Below, one piece after another: positions 1 through 12,000 of a stretch of DNA of 20,706 nt (the first letter of the stretch is position 1; the number at the start of each line of letters is the position of its first letter). A model generated the notes under the pieces. That model was not told the DNA's origin and did not search any database. It saw nothing but the letters and a program-made list of their open reading frames with translations. Source of the DNA: a virus. The position numbers and the translations under genes were made by a program. Location: positions 1-20,706 of IMG/VR virus record IMGVR_UViG_3300020395_000135. One strand, given 5' to 3'.

Positions 1-1368
1 ATAAAGATAAAGATTCCACTTACTAGATGCTCCACTATAAGTAGTATCTTTTGCGTTTAATGTGTATATTCTTCCTTGACCAATTATATTATCTGCTGTT
101 CCAGTAGAATTTAACTGATCATAAAAATCAACAATTTTTCTATATTGAGGTTGACCTCGTAAGTTATTAAGTACTAAACGATTCCCAAATTCAAAATCTA
201 TATTAGCACTTTCTATTTTTTCAACATCTCTTGGTTTATCAACATCTAAAATTGTTAGAGAATCTGTAGTAACATCATATCCTCTTACATAAGCTCTTCC
301 ACCAGAAACTTTCACACACATTAAATCATCAGAAGGCGTATTTCCCTCATCTGTTTCTTGATTACTAAAAAATTGACCACCATTTCCTAATCTATTATTT
401 AAAGAATCAACAGTAGAAATATTAAAAGGATCTACAGCATAATTTCCAGATTCTTCAAATGTTCGTTTAGCAAAATAATCTTTAATATGATTATATTCGG
501 TTTTTGATACTATTTTTCTAGGATAACCATCAACTATTCTTAATATTTCAAAGAAATTTTGATCATTCGTATCATCTATTAATTTTTTAGTAAGAGTTAA
601 AGTAATTTTAAATCTATCAGCACCAGGTGCTGCATAATTTGTAAATCCTTGTGCATTATCATATAATGAAGGATCATCTTTAGCACTAATTATTTCTTCA
701 TCTATGGTTAATCCAATTTTATAAGATGGTGTATTTGTATAATGATCTAAAATTATAGTTTGCTTCTCAACATCTACAAAAGTTCCTCTAATAAAATATA
801 CACCATTAGAAACAAATGCTGCAGAACCTACTGCAGTAGCATCAGATGATATTAATGTCGCTACCGCAGTATCTGCATTAATAGTGGTATTTCCATATAT
901 TATATTCTCCTTAGTCAATAAAACTTCACCACTAATAAACTCTGTTAAAGTAGGATCCGTTATACCGCTATTTAAATATTTTACATATATTGTTAAATCT
1001 TCTACATCACCACCATCTGGTAAAGCAATAAAATCAACTGAAGCAGTTATACCAGAAGTTTGACCTTCTACAATTTTACCAACTAATTGATCAACATAAA
1101 GTGATATATTAATTCCAAATTGAGTAGAATTGACCTTTACAGCATTATATGCAAGATCGTAAGTAGGTGCTCCAGGAATTACAATCGATCCTTCCTTAAA
1201 CATATGAGAACCAAAAGTCTCTATTTGATTCTGTAAAATAGATTGTAAATTGGTTAGTTCTCTTGCTTGAACAGGAAAACCTGGTTTAAATAAAACCTTG
1301 TAAAAATTATTACTGGGGTCAAAATCATCATAATAAGGACTAATATTTAAATCTTTTGCTTGTGCCAT
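1..1368 (-). CDS. DUF4815-type virion structural protein, 3' part cut by window edge
   Basis: The frame is open from an ATG at 1366-1368 to the left edge, giving at least 456 residues with no stop; the C-terminus lies outside the window. The N-terminus contains PYYDDFDPSNNFYKVLFKPG followed by VQARELTNLQSILQNQIE, and residues about 357-366 read GRAYVRGYDV. I recognise these as hallmarks of the DUF4815 family of phage structural proteins; this is from memory. The start lies 6 nt after the gp8 stop, so it is probably co-transcribed with gp8 from the late promoter at 2988-2995. In T4 this place holds gp9 and gp10, so a role as an outer baseplate or fibre-attachment protein is plausible, but that is inference from position. 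No good Shine-Dalgarno is visible (AAAGAAAC before the ATG). Confidence 0.85.
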   Translation of the reverse strand, partial: MAQAKDLNISPYYDDFDPSNNFYKVLFKPGFPVQARELTNLQSILQNQIETFGSHMFKEGSIVIPGAPTYDLAYNAVKVNSTQFGINISLYVDQLVGKIVEGQTSGITASVDFIALPDGGDVEDLTIYVKYLNSGITDPTLTEFISGEVLLTKENIIYGNTTINADTAVATLISSDATAVGSAAFVSNGVYFIRGTFVDVEKQTIILDHYTNTPSYKIGLTIDEEIISAKDDPSLYDNAQGFTNYAAPGADRFKITLTLTKKLIDDTNDQNFFEILRIVDGYPRKIVSKTEYNHIKDYFAKRTFEESGNYAVDPFNISTVDSLNNRLGNGGQFFSNQETDEGNTPSDDLMCVKVSGGRAYVRGYDVTTDSLTILDVDKPRDVEKIESANIDFEFGNRLVLNNLRGQPQYRKIVDFYDQLNSTGTADNIIGQGRIYTLNAKDTTYSGASSKWNLYLY

Positions 1369-1374
1369 GTTTCT

Positions 1375-2970
1375 TTAAAATTCCAGAATAATTTTAATGT
1401 CTTCTTTTTGTCTAAGATTTCTAGTAATCTCTTCTCTATTATCAATATAAAGAATATCACCAGTTGTTTTATTTATCTCAGGTTCAGCAAGACCTCCTGT
1501 GAAATAAACTCCTAAATCAATCTGATTACTTCCAGATGTAACAGTACGTCCTGAAAAGTCACTGTCAAATGTTGTTGTATCTGGTGTTCCAGCGTCAAAC
1601 ACAATACCTTTATCAGCAGAAGATACAAATGGTATTACCTTTGCCTCACTAGTTACTCCAACATAATCCGTTTGATTACCAGTAGTTTGATTATAATATA
1701 AAGATCTATCTTGATAATATTTTAAAACACTTGTTGTTTTATCATATGATGCTATATAACCTTTAGCAAAAGTTCCATCTCCTTGGTCTTGTGATATTTT
1801 AGTTCCAACAGTAGGTACATCTACTCCCCATCCTGAAAGATTAGAGGGATTAAATTTTATAGCATATAACGAAGAATAATCAGATCCACTATAGAGACTA
1901 TCTAAAGAACTAAATGTTGAAGGATTCTTTACAATACCAACTTGTGCAAATTTAGTATCAAGAGGAAAATCTTTTGTAGAATCATCAAATCTCGCATATA
2001 TTAAAACTCTGTCTGCTCCCAGATCTTTATAGATATCATAACCATGACCTCTGGAAGGTGGTATAATGACTATTAATTCAGCTGGAGTTGATGAAGATAT
2101 TGCTTGACTACTACCAATTCCACCCAAATCAACCATACCATAAGTATATCCACTTCCACCAGCAGTTACAGTAACATCAGTAATTACTCCTCCAGTAGTT
2201 GTAACTGCTACTTTACCACCAGTACCATCACCTAATATATCACATATAATAGTTTTATCTGCATCATAATAATTGCCACCATTTTTAATATATACAGTTT
2301 TTATTTGATTAAAATTAACTGCAGAATCTGCTGCTTCTCTAACACTTTGAATAACAGAATTTGTAGATGTAGCCCAATCATTAGGAACTACAATATATTC
2401 TGTAGAATCAAATTTTATAATATCATTGGGAGATATTGTATACAAATATTTCCATATGTAACCATCACTAGTAGATCCAGCAGCACTTGGTTCTAAATCT
2501 GTAAAAGTTGGTTCAAATTTAGACTTTGGAATTTCAGAAGTACTTCCAGATGATCCATTTTCTATACAAATATAAACATTATAATCACTATTAACAACAA
2601 AATAATTTGCATCATATAATCTTGCAGTATCTGATACTGGTGCTTTATTGTTAATACTATAATCCTGCCTATACATATCATAAGCAGTATTACTTTTCCA
2701 TTCTACTTTCCTTACGACCCTTCTAACATTCGCACTATTAACTTTTTTCCCAAAAAGTGAGGTACTCCCATAATTCCATTCATGGTTTAAATTATCAATT
2801 GGATTTGGAGGTGTGGTATTCCATGTAGTTGTTCTACCAAATCCTGGATTTGGAGTAGTCGGATTACTAAGACCCAAAAATACATAATAATTATTATTGG
2901 TATCTAGTACAGAATCTACAAAATTACCAGCATTAGATATTCTAAATTGATCTGTTACTACGGCTGACAT
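1375..2970 (-). CDS. 8: Baseplate wedge subunit gp8, enlarged
   Basis: A 531-residue protein, against 334 for T4 gp8. It keeps blocks that I match from memory to T4 gp8: a VTDQFR-type N-terminus, DGYIWKYLY at 169-177 followed by TEYIVVP to 196, FAQVGIVKNP at 341-350 (T4 FRQISIITNP), and a C-terminus GDILYIDNREEI...IKIILEF (T4 GEMIYMENRPPI...INILFTF). In T4, gp8 is a dimer in each wedge, bound to gp7 and gp10. The extra length falls in two places: residues about 200-340, which hold two GG-x-Y beta motifs also seen in the giant neighbour, and about 355-500. The gene follows the giant by 31 nt and has its own late promoter. The DUF4815 gene starts 6 nt after its stop. Confidence 0.9.
   Translation of the reverse strand: MSAVVTDQFRISNAGNFVDSVLDTNNNYYVFLGLSNPTTPNPGFGRTTTWNTTPPNPIDNLNHEWNYGSTSLFGKKVNSANVRRVVRKVEWKSNTAYDMYRQDYSINNKAPVSDTARLYDANYFVVNSDYNVYICIENGSSGSTSEIPKSKFEPTFTDLEPSAAGSTSDGYIWKYLYTISPNDIIKFDSTEYIVVPNDWATSTNSVIQSVREAADSAVNFNQIKTVYIKNGGNYYDADKTIICDILGDGTGGKVAVTTTGGVITDVTVTAGGSGYTYGMVDLGGIGSSQAISSSTPAELIVIIPPSRGHGYDIYKDLGADRVLIYARFDDSTKDFPLDTKFAQVGIVKNPSTFSSLDSLYSGSDYSSLYAIKFNPSNLSGWGVDVPTVGTKISQDQGDGTFAKGYIASYDKTTSVLKYYQDRSLYYNQTTGNQTDYVGVTSEAKVIPFVSSADKGIVFDAGTPDTTTFDSDFSGRTVTSGSNQIDLGVYFTGGLAEPEINKTTGDILYIDNREEITRNLRQKEDIKIILEF
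2116..2304 (-). other. GG-x-Y motif insert in gp8
   Basis: Residues about 223-285 of gp8 contain TVYIKNGGNYY and, after a Gly/Thr-rich stretch, VITDVTVTAGGSGYTYG. This is the pattern 'xIxxVxVxxGGxGYxxxP' found many times in the neighbouring giant protein. The stretch lies between two blocks that are close together in T4 gp8 (EYIVVP and FxQxxIxxNP), so it looks like a module added to the gp8 fold. Its function is not known to me; it is most likely a beta-rich surface loop. Confidence 0.6.
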
Positions 2971-2987
2971 ATTAATTAGTTTTTAGG

Positions 2988-2995
2988 TATTTATA
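2988..2995 (-). promoter_or_regulatory. T4-type late promoter for gp8
   Basis: The plus strand reads TATTTATA, so the minus strand reads TATAAATA, the exact T4 late promoter element recognised by the gp55 sigma factor with the sliding clamp. It lies in the only intergenic gap of this operon (31 nt), 17 nt ahead of the gp8 ATG. The expected start of transcription would leave a leader of only about 11 nt. The promoter gives gp8 and the DUF4815 gene expression independent of readthrough from the 13-kb gene upstream. Confidence 0.85.
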
Positions 2996-3001
2996 ATAGT
3001 A

Positions 3002-6000
3002 TTATGAATAGAATGGATCTAGAGCTCCTGTGTCTCTATAACCAACTCCACGTCTCTGAATTGTTGGAAAAGTGGTTAATCCAGAATTAATAGTTTTTCC
3101 AGTTACGGCAATTGCTATAGGATTACTATTTCTAGTAGCTCCATCCAATATACCTAAAGAAAATCTTCCAACAGCAACGCTAGAACTACCTGTGGAAGTA
3201 ATTCCAACCAATACAGAATCATCAATTACATTACATGTAATAAGTCCTACATTACCACTACTCCAAGGTGCATAGGAAATATTATATACATTATCTAGGA
3301 ATGTTGTTCCAATACCAACAACTGCAGTATTGGAATCGTAAATAGATGTCACTCCATTTCCAACTTGAGTATTTGAAATATAAATTGGATAATTAATAGC
3401 CAAATCAGAATACTTATAATTATCAACAGGATCTTTATATAAATGGAATTCTAAAGCTAAAGCAGTTCCATTTCCAGTGGTAGTATTAATACCAGTAACA
3501 ATTCCAGAAATACCTGTTGCAACTCCAATATTAGTAATAATCTCACTATTAACTAGTGGTGATAATACTAATACTTGTGGAGGAGTCGTTAATGTATAAC
3601 CTAAACCTGGATTGGTTATAAGAGTTGAAGTAATAGTTCCATTGGAATCTATAGTCGAAGTTGCAAGTGCAGTTGTACCAATACCTATTATATTACCCTC
3701 ACTATCTTTATCCAATATTCCAGTTGTTGGTATACCTATAGCAATAGATGGAGCAACAGTATAACCAATACCACCACTGACAATATCGAGTGATGAAATA
3801 GTACCATCAGCACTTACTATAGCAGTTAAGGAAGCACCAACGGGAGTAATATTATTATCAACAATAATTGCACTAAGTTTATTAGCATTTATATCATATT
3901 CTTCATTAAAGAATAATGCTTCATCAACAAAAAACTTTGTGGTTGTATCAGATATTTTACCAATTACCTTAGCAGTTGGGAATATCATTGGTTCTAAACT
4001 AGCTCTAGATTTAAAAATCTTTTCACCATTTATTATTTTATCAACTTTTTGCTTTGTCCAATTAAGTGTTTTTTGATTGTTATTAATACCCACACCCCTA
4101 TAAAGATTAGTTTCTATACTCTTGGATGTAATAATATCTTGTACTGTTCTGGTATTTTGATCAATATCACTAGATTGAATTGCATCTAATTGAACAATAT
4201 CTCCAGTTTTTACTGAAGGTTGTATATTTTCCACTAAACTACTATCACTACCTACACTTCCACGATAGAAAAATATTACAACATTATCTTCTGGTTTTGG
4301 TGCTACAGTAAATGTAAATGAGGTTCCACCAGTAAATGTATATGCACTGCCAGGTTCCTGAATAATTCCATTAATTAAAATAAATAATGTATTTGTTAAA
4401 TTAATACGTGGAAAATCAGAATTTGGATCAGTCTCAAAACTTAAAATTTGACCATCATATTTCAATTGAAATCTTCTTCTAACTCCATCTTGTTGATCTT
4501 TGATAGAATCAATATAATCCATTTGACCAAATTGCCATGCTGCAAATGAATCACTAAAAGTATCTAAAACAGTTAATTCAAACTCAGCCTGTGGAGATGC
4601 TACACGAGAATCTGTAACTAAACCAACAGGTTTAAATACATCACCTTTTTTAAATGCATATCCATTTCTAGCAATTTCCCACTTGGTAACTCCAAAGAAA
4701 CTACTAATTCCTGTAAATGATGTTTTACCAACATTAATCGTAAATGAGTTAGTTCCAGTTTTAGTAATTGCAGTTGTTACACCAGCAATTGGATCAGTTG
4801 CTCTTGGGTAAGTATGTTCTGTAAAATTTTCATCTGCATCACAAGTAAATATTAATGAATTATTTACAAGTCTAATAGTATTATCAGTTATTAATCCATG
4901 AGCACTTCCAAATGATAATTCAAGTACTCCAGTAGATGCATTATATGTTGCTCCACTTGGTTGTATAGCGGATAAAGATGGACTAATTCTCTCTACTGCA
5001 CCTGAGTCTGCTGAAACAAATGTATGTTTCATAGAGTCTATTGGTAATCCACCTACTTCAATATCCAAAAGTAGACCAACTCCAGTATTAGTTGTTTCAC
5101 CTTCACCCAATCTTGATACACCCACTACTCCCAAACCTCCGTAGGATGCCTCTGGAATAACCAATTGTGGATTATTATAGTTTGTACCAGCAGTAGTTGT
5201 TTCAAATGCTAGAGTTCCACCAGCACCTACTGTAGCGGCAACCACAGCACTAGAACCAACACTACTACCAACATCCACTGAGAATGATAATGTATCAATT
5301 ACGGTAATTGCTAAATCAGTATCATAAGCAGGATCAGTAGATCTTGGATATGAATGATATGATTGATTATCATCTTTATCGCAAGTAAATGTCAATCCAT
5401 TTGTAGCAATTTTTATGTTACCACCAGATAATCCATGAGCACTAGTAAATGATAATACTAAAATACCTGTAACAGCATTATATACTGCGTTACTAGGTGT
5501 TAAGGTAGTTCCTCCTTGTGTAATACTGTCAGTAACAGCACTCACAAACTTATGTGCATATGGAATATCTGTTACTGCAACAGAAACATTTGTTCCATAA
5601 TACCCAGATCCATATGTAGCATCCCCATACCAAGGCATAACATCTCCACCACCCACATATGTGTGAGGAATAGTACTTGTTCCAACATTAGTAGTAAATC
5701 TATTCTGTGTTTGTGACTGACCAACATTAACAGTAAATGTATGTTGAGTAACACTGGTTATAGTTGTAGAACCACCTCCAACTGCAACAGGATCTTTTCC
5801 AGGACGAGGATAAGTATGTTCTGTATTATAATTATCTCTAGAGCATGTAAATGTCAAAGAATTATCTGTAATAGCAATAGATTGATTAAGATTAAAACTA
5901 TGATAATTCTTAGTAAATGTTAACTCACCAGTAGCAGCATTATAATCAGCACCTGTTGGTTGTATACCACCCACAGCAGTTGCTGTAGCACTTATAAACT

Positions 6001-9000
6001 TATGATCATAATACCCAGGAGAAGTATTTAATATTGAATATTCTAAACTTGTAGAACCCAACCCAACATTATTATTAGATGGGAAAAATGTGGTAGTAAT
6101 TCCATAACTTCCAGAACACTTAAATTCAAGTCTATGTAATTTTACTTGTTGTCCAATACCAGATTCAAAATTATGCTGATTTTCAGTAATAACTTCTAAG
6201 AATCCAGTTGTATTATCATAAAATGCTGTCGTTACACCATTAGAAGGTCCAGTTGTAGCAAAACCAACGACCTTTGTAATTCCACCACTAGCATTCTTTT
6301 CTAAATATACTTTTGCTCCTTCAGCAAGTGCATATCCTTTACCTGGAGTAGATGCTAAAGAAACAATAACCCCACCTATAGGTAATTGATTCTGATTAAC
6401 ATCAGAATCGTTAATTATTAGATCATCTGATTGTGTTGATGTAATTCCTGTAAAAGTAACAGTACTTACACCAGCATTAATATCTTCCGAAATAGCATAA
6501 TTATTTCTAGGATTATTTTCTGTTGTAGGTCTTTGGAATATATTACCAATTAATATTAATCCATTTCCTCCAGTAGAACCTAAACCAACAGTATTTGCTC
6601 CTCCAACTTGTAATGTAAATGTCTGACCTATACCAGTAAATTGATCTGAAATATCATCATATATTTGGTTTGTAGAATAATCATTCCTCAAAAATACTCT
6701 GCCATTAAAATCAGAAGTAGGATAATTTAAATTACTTGAATTTTTGATTAATTGTGGGTTTCCTCTAGGAGCATCTGTAAAATGTATTTCTTCTCCAACA
6801 ATATTATACGAACCCTTATATACTTGAACATTTGATGAATTTGTATGGTTAGTTGCAGAAGTTCCTACAAACCCTCTCTTAACTTCAACAAGAGTTGTGG
6901 TTCCTATCCCAGTTATTGGTCCAATACTTGTATTTCCAAATCCAACATTAATAACTTTCATATATTCATCATCAACTTTTAATATATCACCACCAATTAC
7001 AGAAGAAATACCACTTAAAGAAATAATATCTCTTGTAGTACTAATTCCTGTATTAGCATCATCAATATTATCTTTTAATGTATGGTTTATTGGTGTAAAT
7101 GCTAATGGAGATTGAATTAAATTATTAATATTAATAATAGCTTTTGTATTACTCTTACTCATTTCAAATTGATGTAGATTTCCTGTACCAACACCTACAA
7201 AAGTAACAGCTGTTCCTGCTCTTGTTGTTGCTATTTGGAAACTATCACTAGTATTTCTAATCGCAAAGACATTTGTTGGTAATTGACCAATACCTCCATC
7301 AGCACCTTTATATTGCATTGGTGTAGATCCTACACCAACAAAAGTTGATTTGGGAGTATAAATTAATTCTTCATTAGTTCTAAAGAAATGATCTTTAATA
7401 GTAAATACACCAGTACTTAAATTAACAATAGAAGAATCAATAGGATTAAAAGATTTAGCAAAAATTGGTGTTTGATTAGAAGTTAATCTAAAATTCTTTC
7501 TCCGAATTCTCTCACCCTCTAATCCATCATAAGCATATATCTTTGGAGAATTAATAACCCCACCATAAATCAAATCTACTATATTGGGGGTATTAATAGT
7601 ATCAGTATCAATGTAAAATACTTTATTGAAAGATGAGACTTGAATAGTATCATCTAAAAACTCTTCATCTGGATGGAAATTTAAAATAAAATCAGTGCTA
7701 TCAGTAGTTCCACTAAACGTACCAATTCCACCATATTCACTATATGTACCGTATCCATCAGAAGATAAAATAGGTCCTTGTTGAACATAAACATTAGTAC
7801 CATCATATAGAGAAGTAACTTGATGAAGTGCTTTTGTAGATCCAATACTAACTTCAACAACAGACATAAAAGTATTAAATAAAATCTTACTTCCACTATA
7901 AACAACGGTGGTTCCTATTCCAGTATTATAATTGGAAGCATATATTAAACTTCTTTCAGATCCTGCTGGTTGATTATCAACTAAAAATCTATATGTACCT
8001 GTTCCAGCAGTAGTTGTACCAAAACCAACTATGTTAGATTTAACTTCGATTTCATCATCTGAGGTATTTTCAAACAAAAGAGAAAATTGTGTATCAGTAA
8101 GATCTCCCTTAAATGTACCAATCAATTGACCAGAATAAGAATCTCTTTGGGAATGGGTATCTATAAAAGATTCTGTTAAATAAGTATCTGTTGAATCATG
8201 TGTAACATAATGCTCTACATAATTCATCTCATTTGTAGTTCTATTAATTAATTGAGTTTTAGCATAGAAAGATTCATATTTATTTGAATCTACACCAATA
8301 ATAGTTGTTGTGGTTATTCCTAAATCAGAATCTACAGTAGAAATACCAATTGAAGATGTAAGAGAAGTAAATCCAACAGATTGGGTACCAATACCAGTAT
8401 TACCAATAAAATCAGTCTCAATGGTTTTAAGATCATAATCAATATCGGGATTATATGGAATAAATCTCAAATAATCTTCCCCAAATTCCGTTTCGACCAA
8501 ATCAAAATATCCAATTTCACCTATACCACTGAATGTAGTTAATCCAGTTGTAGTATCTAACTCATCTTTTTGTAATAGAACTGATGTAGTTCCATTATTC
8601 AACAAAACTAACTGAGATGATTGAATCTTGTTATTAACTAAGTCAGAAATTCTAATGGATAATTCTTTACATGAAATATTAGAATCTACTCTTATAAAAT
8701 CTAATGATAAACTAGGATCTCCATCTACGTTTGTAAATTGATTCTTAATATTATCAATTAATAATACCTGATTACTTTTAGATAAAGTATATGGTGTTAA
8801 TTTCTTACTATAAAATTCTATAGAATTTGATTTATTATCATCACCCAAATCAAAAGCAAAATCAAAATTATTAATTGTATCTACTCTTAAATCTCTAATA
8901 AAATCTTGTATTCTAAGTAATGCAGAACTACTACCTATACTGACATTAGATTCGGACTTAATACCAACATCTGCAAAATTCTTCATTCCGCTAGTGTGAA

Positions 9001-12000
9001 GTAAAGAATTAACAGGACTTCTTAATTCATCAAAAGTCTTAGAACTTTGAATAGCATATGAAAGATTTTGATAATAATTATTATCAGGTGTTACCTGAGT
9101 ATCGAAATTTAATTCTCCTACATTATTAGACCATCCAATATTTTTTTCAATCATGTAGTTAACAGAATATCTACCAAAATTCTCATCAATATTATCAATT
9201 CTAGCTTTAACTCCAGAACTTTTTCCAATGATTTCCTCACCAACAGATAACCTATAAGTTCCTGATACTTTAATATTCGTCTTTTCACTATGTGTAATAA
9301 CTAAATCTCTTTCAATACCATTGGAAATTAATTTTTCACCAATTAAAAACAATGATGTTTCTAAGGAAATAGTAAATATGGGATATTTGGATTTATTTAC
9401 AAGAATTGATTCAAGATTTTGGTCAGTAACTGCTATACCAGTATTAGTTACTATACCACTCACATCAATAGTTACTGAATCATTAGAACCAGCAGCCGCT
9501 ACAGTATACTGAGTAACTACACCAAACTTATATCCTAAGTCTGAAGAATTGAATCCAGATCCTGCAATACCTACTTTAGTAATTCCTTCAATATAAACCT
9601 CATCATCGACTTTAAATGGAAGTATTGTAAAATCACTTACAGGTGTTTGTATATAACATGTAAAAATTCCAGTAGAATTAGAACTAATAGTACTAATTGC
9701 AACCCCATTACTATTGTCTGTGGCAAATAATTCTATTCCAGTATCGGGTAATCCATATGGGGTAACAGTTTGAACAATATTAGAAATTGTACTTCCATTC
9801 ATCTCAGCTTCAAGGATACCATTATCAATAACAGTTCTACTTACAGAATCAATAATTTTTATAATTGGTGGTGTAATATAATCAGACCCACCTGAAGTTA
9901 AAGTAACTATTCCAATTTGATTGGAATTTTTAATATTAATAAAAGGAGAAATATATGCAAATGGTTTTAAAGTTTTATCAGATGAATATTCAAAACCTTC
10001 ATTAATTATTCTAACTTGTAAAGGATTACCAATAGCACTTGATTTTGGTAAAATGGTAAGATTAACACCTTCAGTAGAAGAAGTTCCAACAAGAGTTGGT
10101 AATTTTTCATAATTTTGACCTTTGTCTAAAAGGGTTACCTTATCAACACTTCCCTTTTCAGTTAAAGACTTAGTAGTATAATTTAAAGTAGAGCATTCGG
10201 ATTGATTGTATGATAATTTTTCGGGTATTTCTGTTAATAAAATATCAAATGTAGTATCACCAACACTAACAATATTATATGAAGAATTGTAATTACTTTG
10301 AGTAAAATCTATTTCAGAATAATCTGTAACGCTTGTATCTGCTGTATTGATAAAACCAGATTTTTCTAAATTATAATATAATTTTGTTGGTAATGATGTA
10401 TTATGATTAATTGTAACTGAAGCATCACCACTTACCCCAATAATACCAGTATTAACTACATTAAATATTGTAGATGATGTAGAAACAAACTCATTTTTAA
10501 ATTCTTTATCATAATAAATTTTAAATTTATAATCTGCTAATGAAGAATGTGATAAATCAAAAACTAAACTATTAGTAGTTATAACTTTAAGTGGAGGATT
10601 TATTAATCTAATTGATTGATCTATTCCTCCTGTAGATCCTATACTAATAGTAGTTGGTGGATGACTTTCAATATCAACCAATGTTTCACATAATTTTATT
10701 ATATTATCATTAACTTTATAGACATAATATGATGATGCAGAAATTCCTTCCGGGAATAAATCTGCAGAATATGCAATTTTATCTCCTGTATTTAATTCAT
10801 GAGAAATTGTTCCAAAAGATATTTCATTTTTATCTGTATTAATTCCTGTGGAACTAAATCCAATAGGATTAATTAACATATAATTTGTACCTTCTTGCTT
10901 CTCTATTACAACAGAACTTGAAGTTCCAATACCAACTGATAAATTTGGTTTTACATTTAATGTAACATTATCACCTTTAACTAAACTATGTGAAGTAGAT
11001 ACAGAAACTGTTGCAACATTTTTTTGTATATTTCCCAATAATTGGTCATAATTACTACTCAATCTGAATACATCTACATCATCACCACCACTAACAAAAT
11101 AGACATCAGAATATCCAATACCAACTCCGGTTTTTATTCCAATAGTATTTTTACTTGTATTAGAAACAAATAATGTAGATGGTAAATTAATATTACCGTT
11201 AGCAGGGTTAGATGGATCCTCATTGTATTTAATATCATTTGGATCATTATTTAATAATGATATTTGTTGATTTTCAATAAATGGATGATTTTGAATATAA
11301 ATTCTTTGAGTAGGAACATTAACCGTAATATCTTTATTATTAAAATCAAATGTCATAGTGGACGAAATACCACTAATAGTTCCAAATCCTATGGATTCTT
11401 TTGGATTGAAATAAACTATATCATTTACTGAAGAATCAAAATAGTCTATTTTTTTATCAATAGTAAATGAGTCTGGTAAAAATGATAATATAGATGTTGA
11501 AGTATGAGCAACACCTGTGGATCCTCTTTCAACTTTTAATATATTATTATCTCTATATACACCTAACAATCTTAATGTTTCATTTCCTATTTTTAAACTA
11601 CTTCCAATAGAAATATTAGTTGGAATTTTAGAAACTGTTATTTCAGTACCCACCCCTACTGTTGAAGACTCTAAAGAACCAATTAAAATTGATGAAAATG
11701 TAGTTACTCCAATTTTATGTGAACCATTTAACTCTGTAAGATGAGTAGTAAATCCTGAAATTGTGATATTATCACCATTTTTAAAATTATGATGCGGCAA
11801 AATAGTAATTTTTATACCTTCATTACCATTCCAACTAAATATTGAATTTTCAAAAGAATTTAAAGATGTAGTAATATCTACAATATCCTTACCTTTTAAT
11901 GAAGATACTTTACTTACTAATCCACTTCCATTAGTGTTTATATTATCAAATTTTAACGAATCATTAATTTTATAGTTATCACCACCTGAAATAATCGAAA

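Noticed and set aside
2305-2496. Plus-strand open frame of 63 codons inside gp8
   Set aside because: It is antisense to a well-supported gene and has low-complexity content. The same applies to all other plus-strand frames inside the giant gene, gp6 and the glycosyltransferase gene (for example 3072-3275, 5516-5716, 6897-7115, 9321-9512, 11517-11744, 16420-16623).
7681-7905. Minus-strand frame of 74 codons inside the giant gene
   Set aside because: It is in a different frame of the same strand, within an intact 4452-codon gene, and reads as Leu-rich out-of-frame translation. The frame at 5572-5754 is the same kind of shadow.
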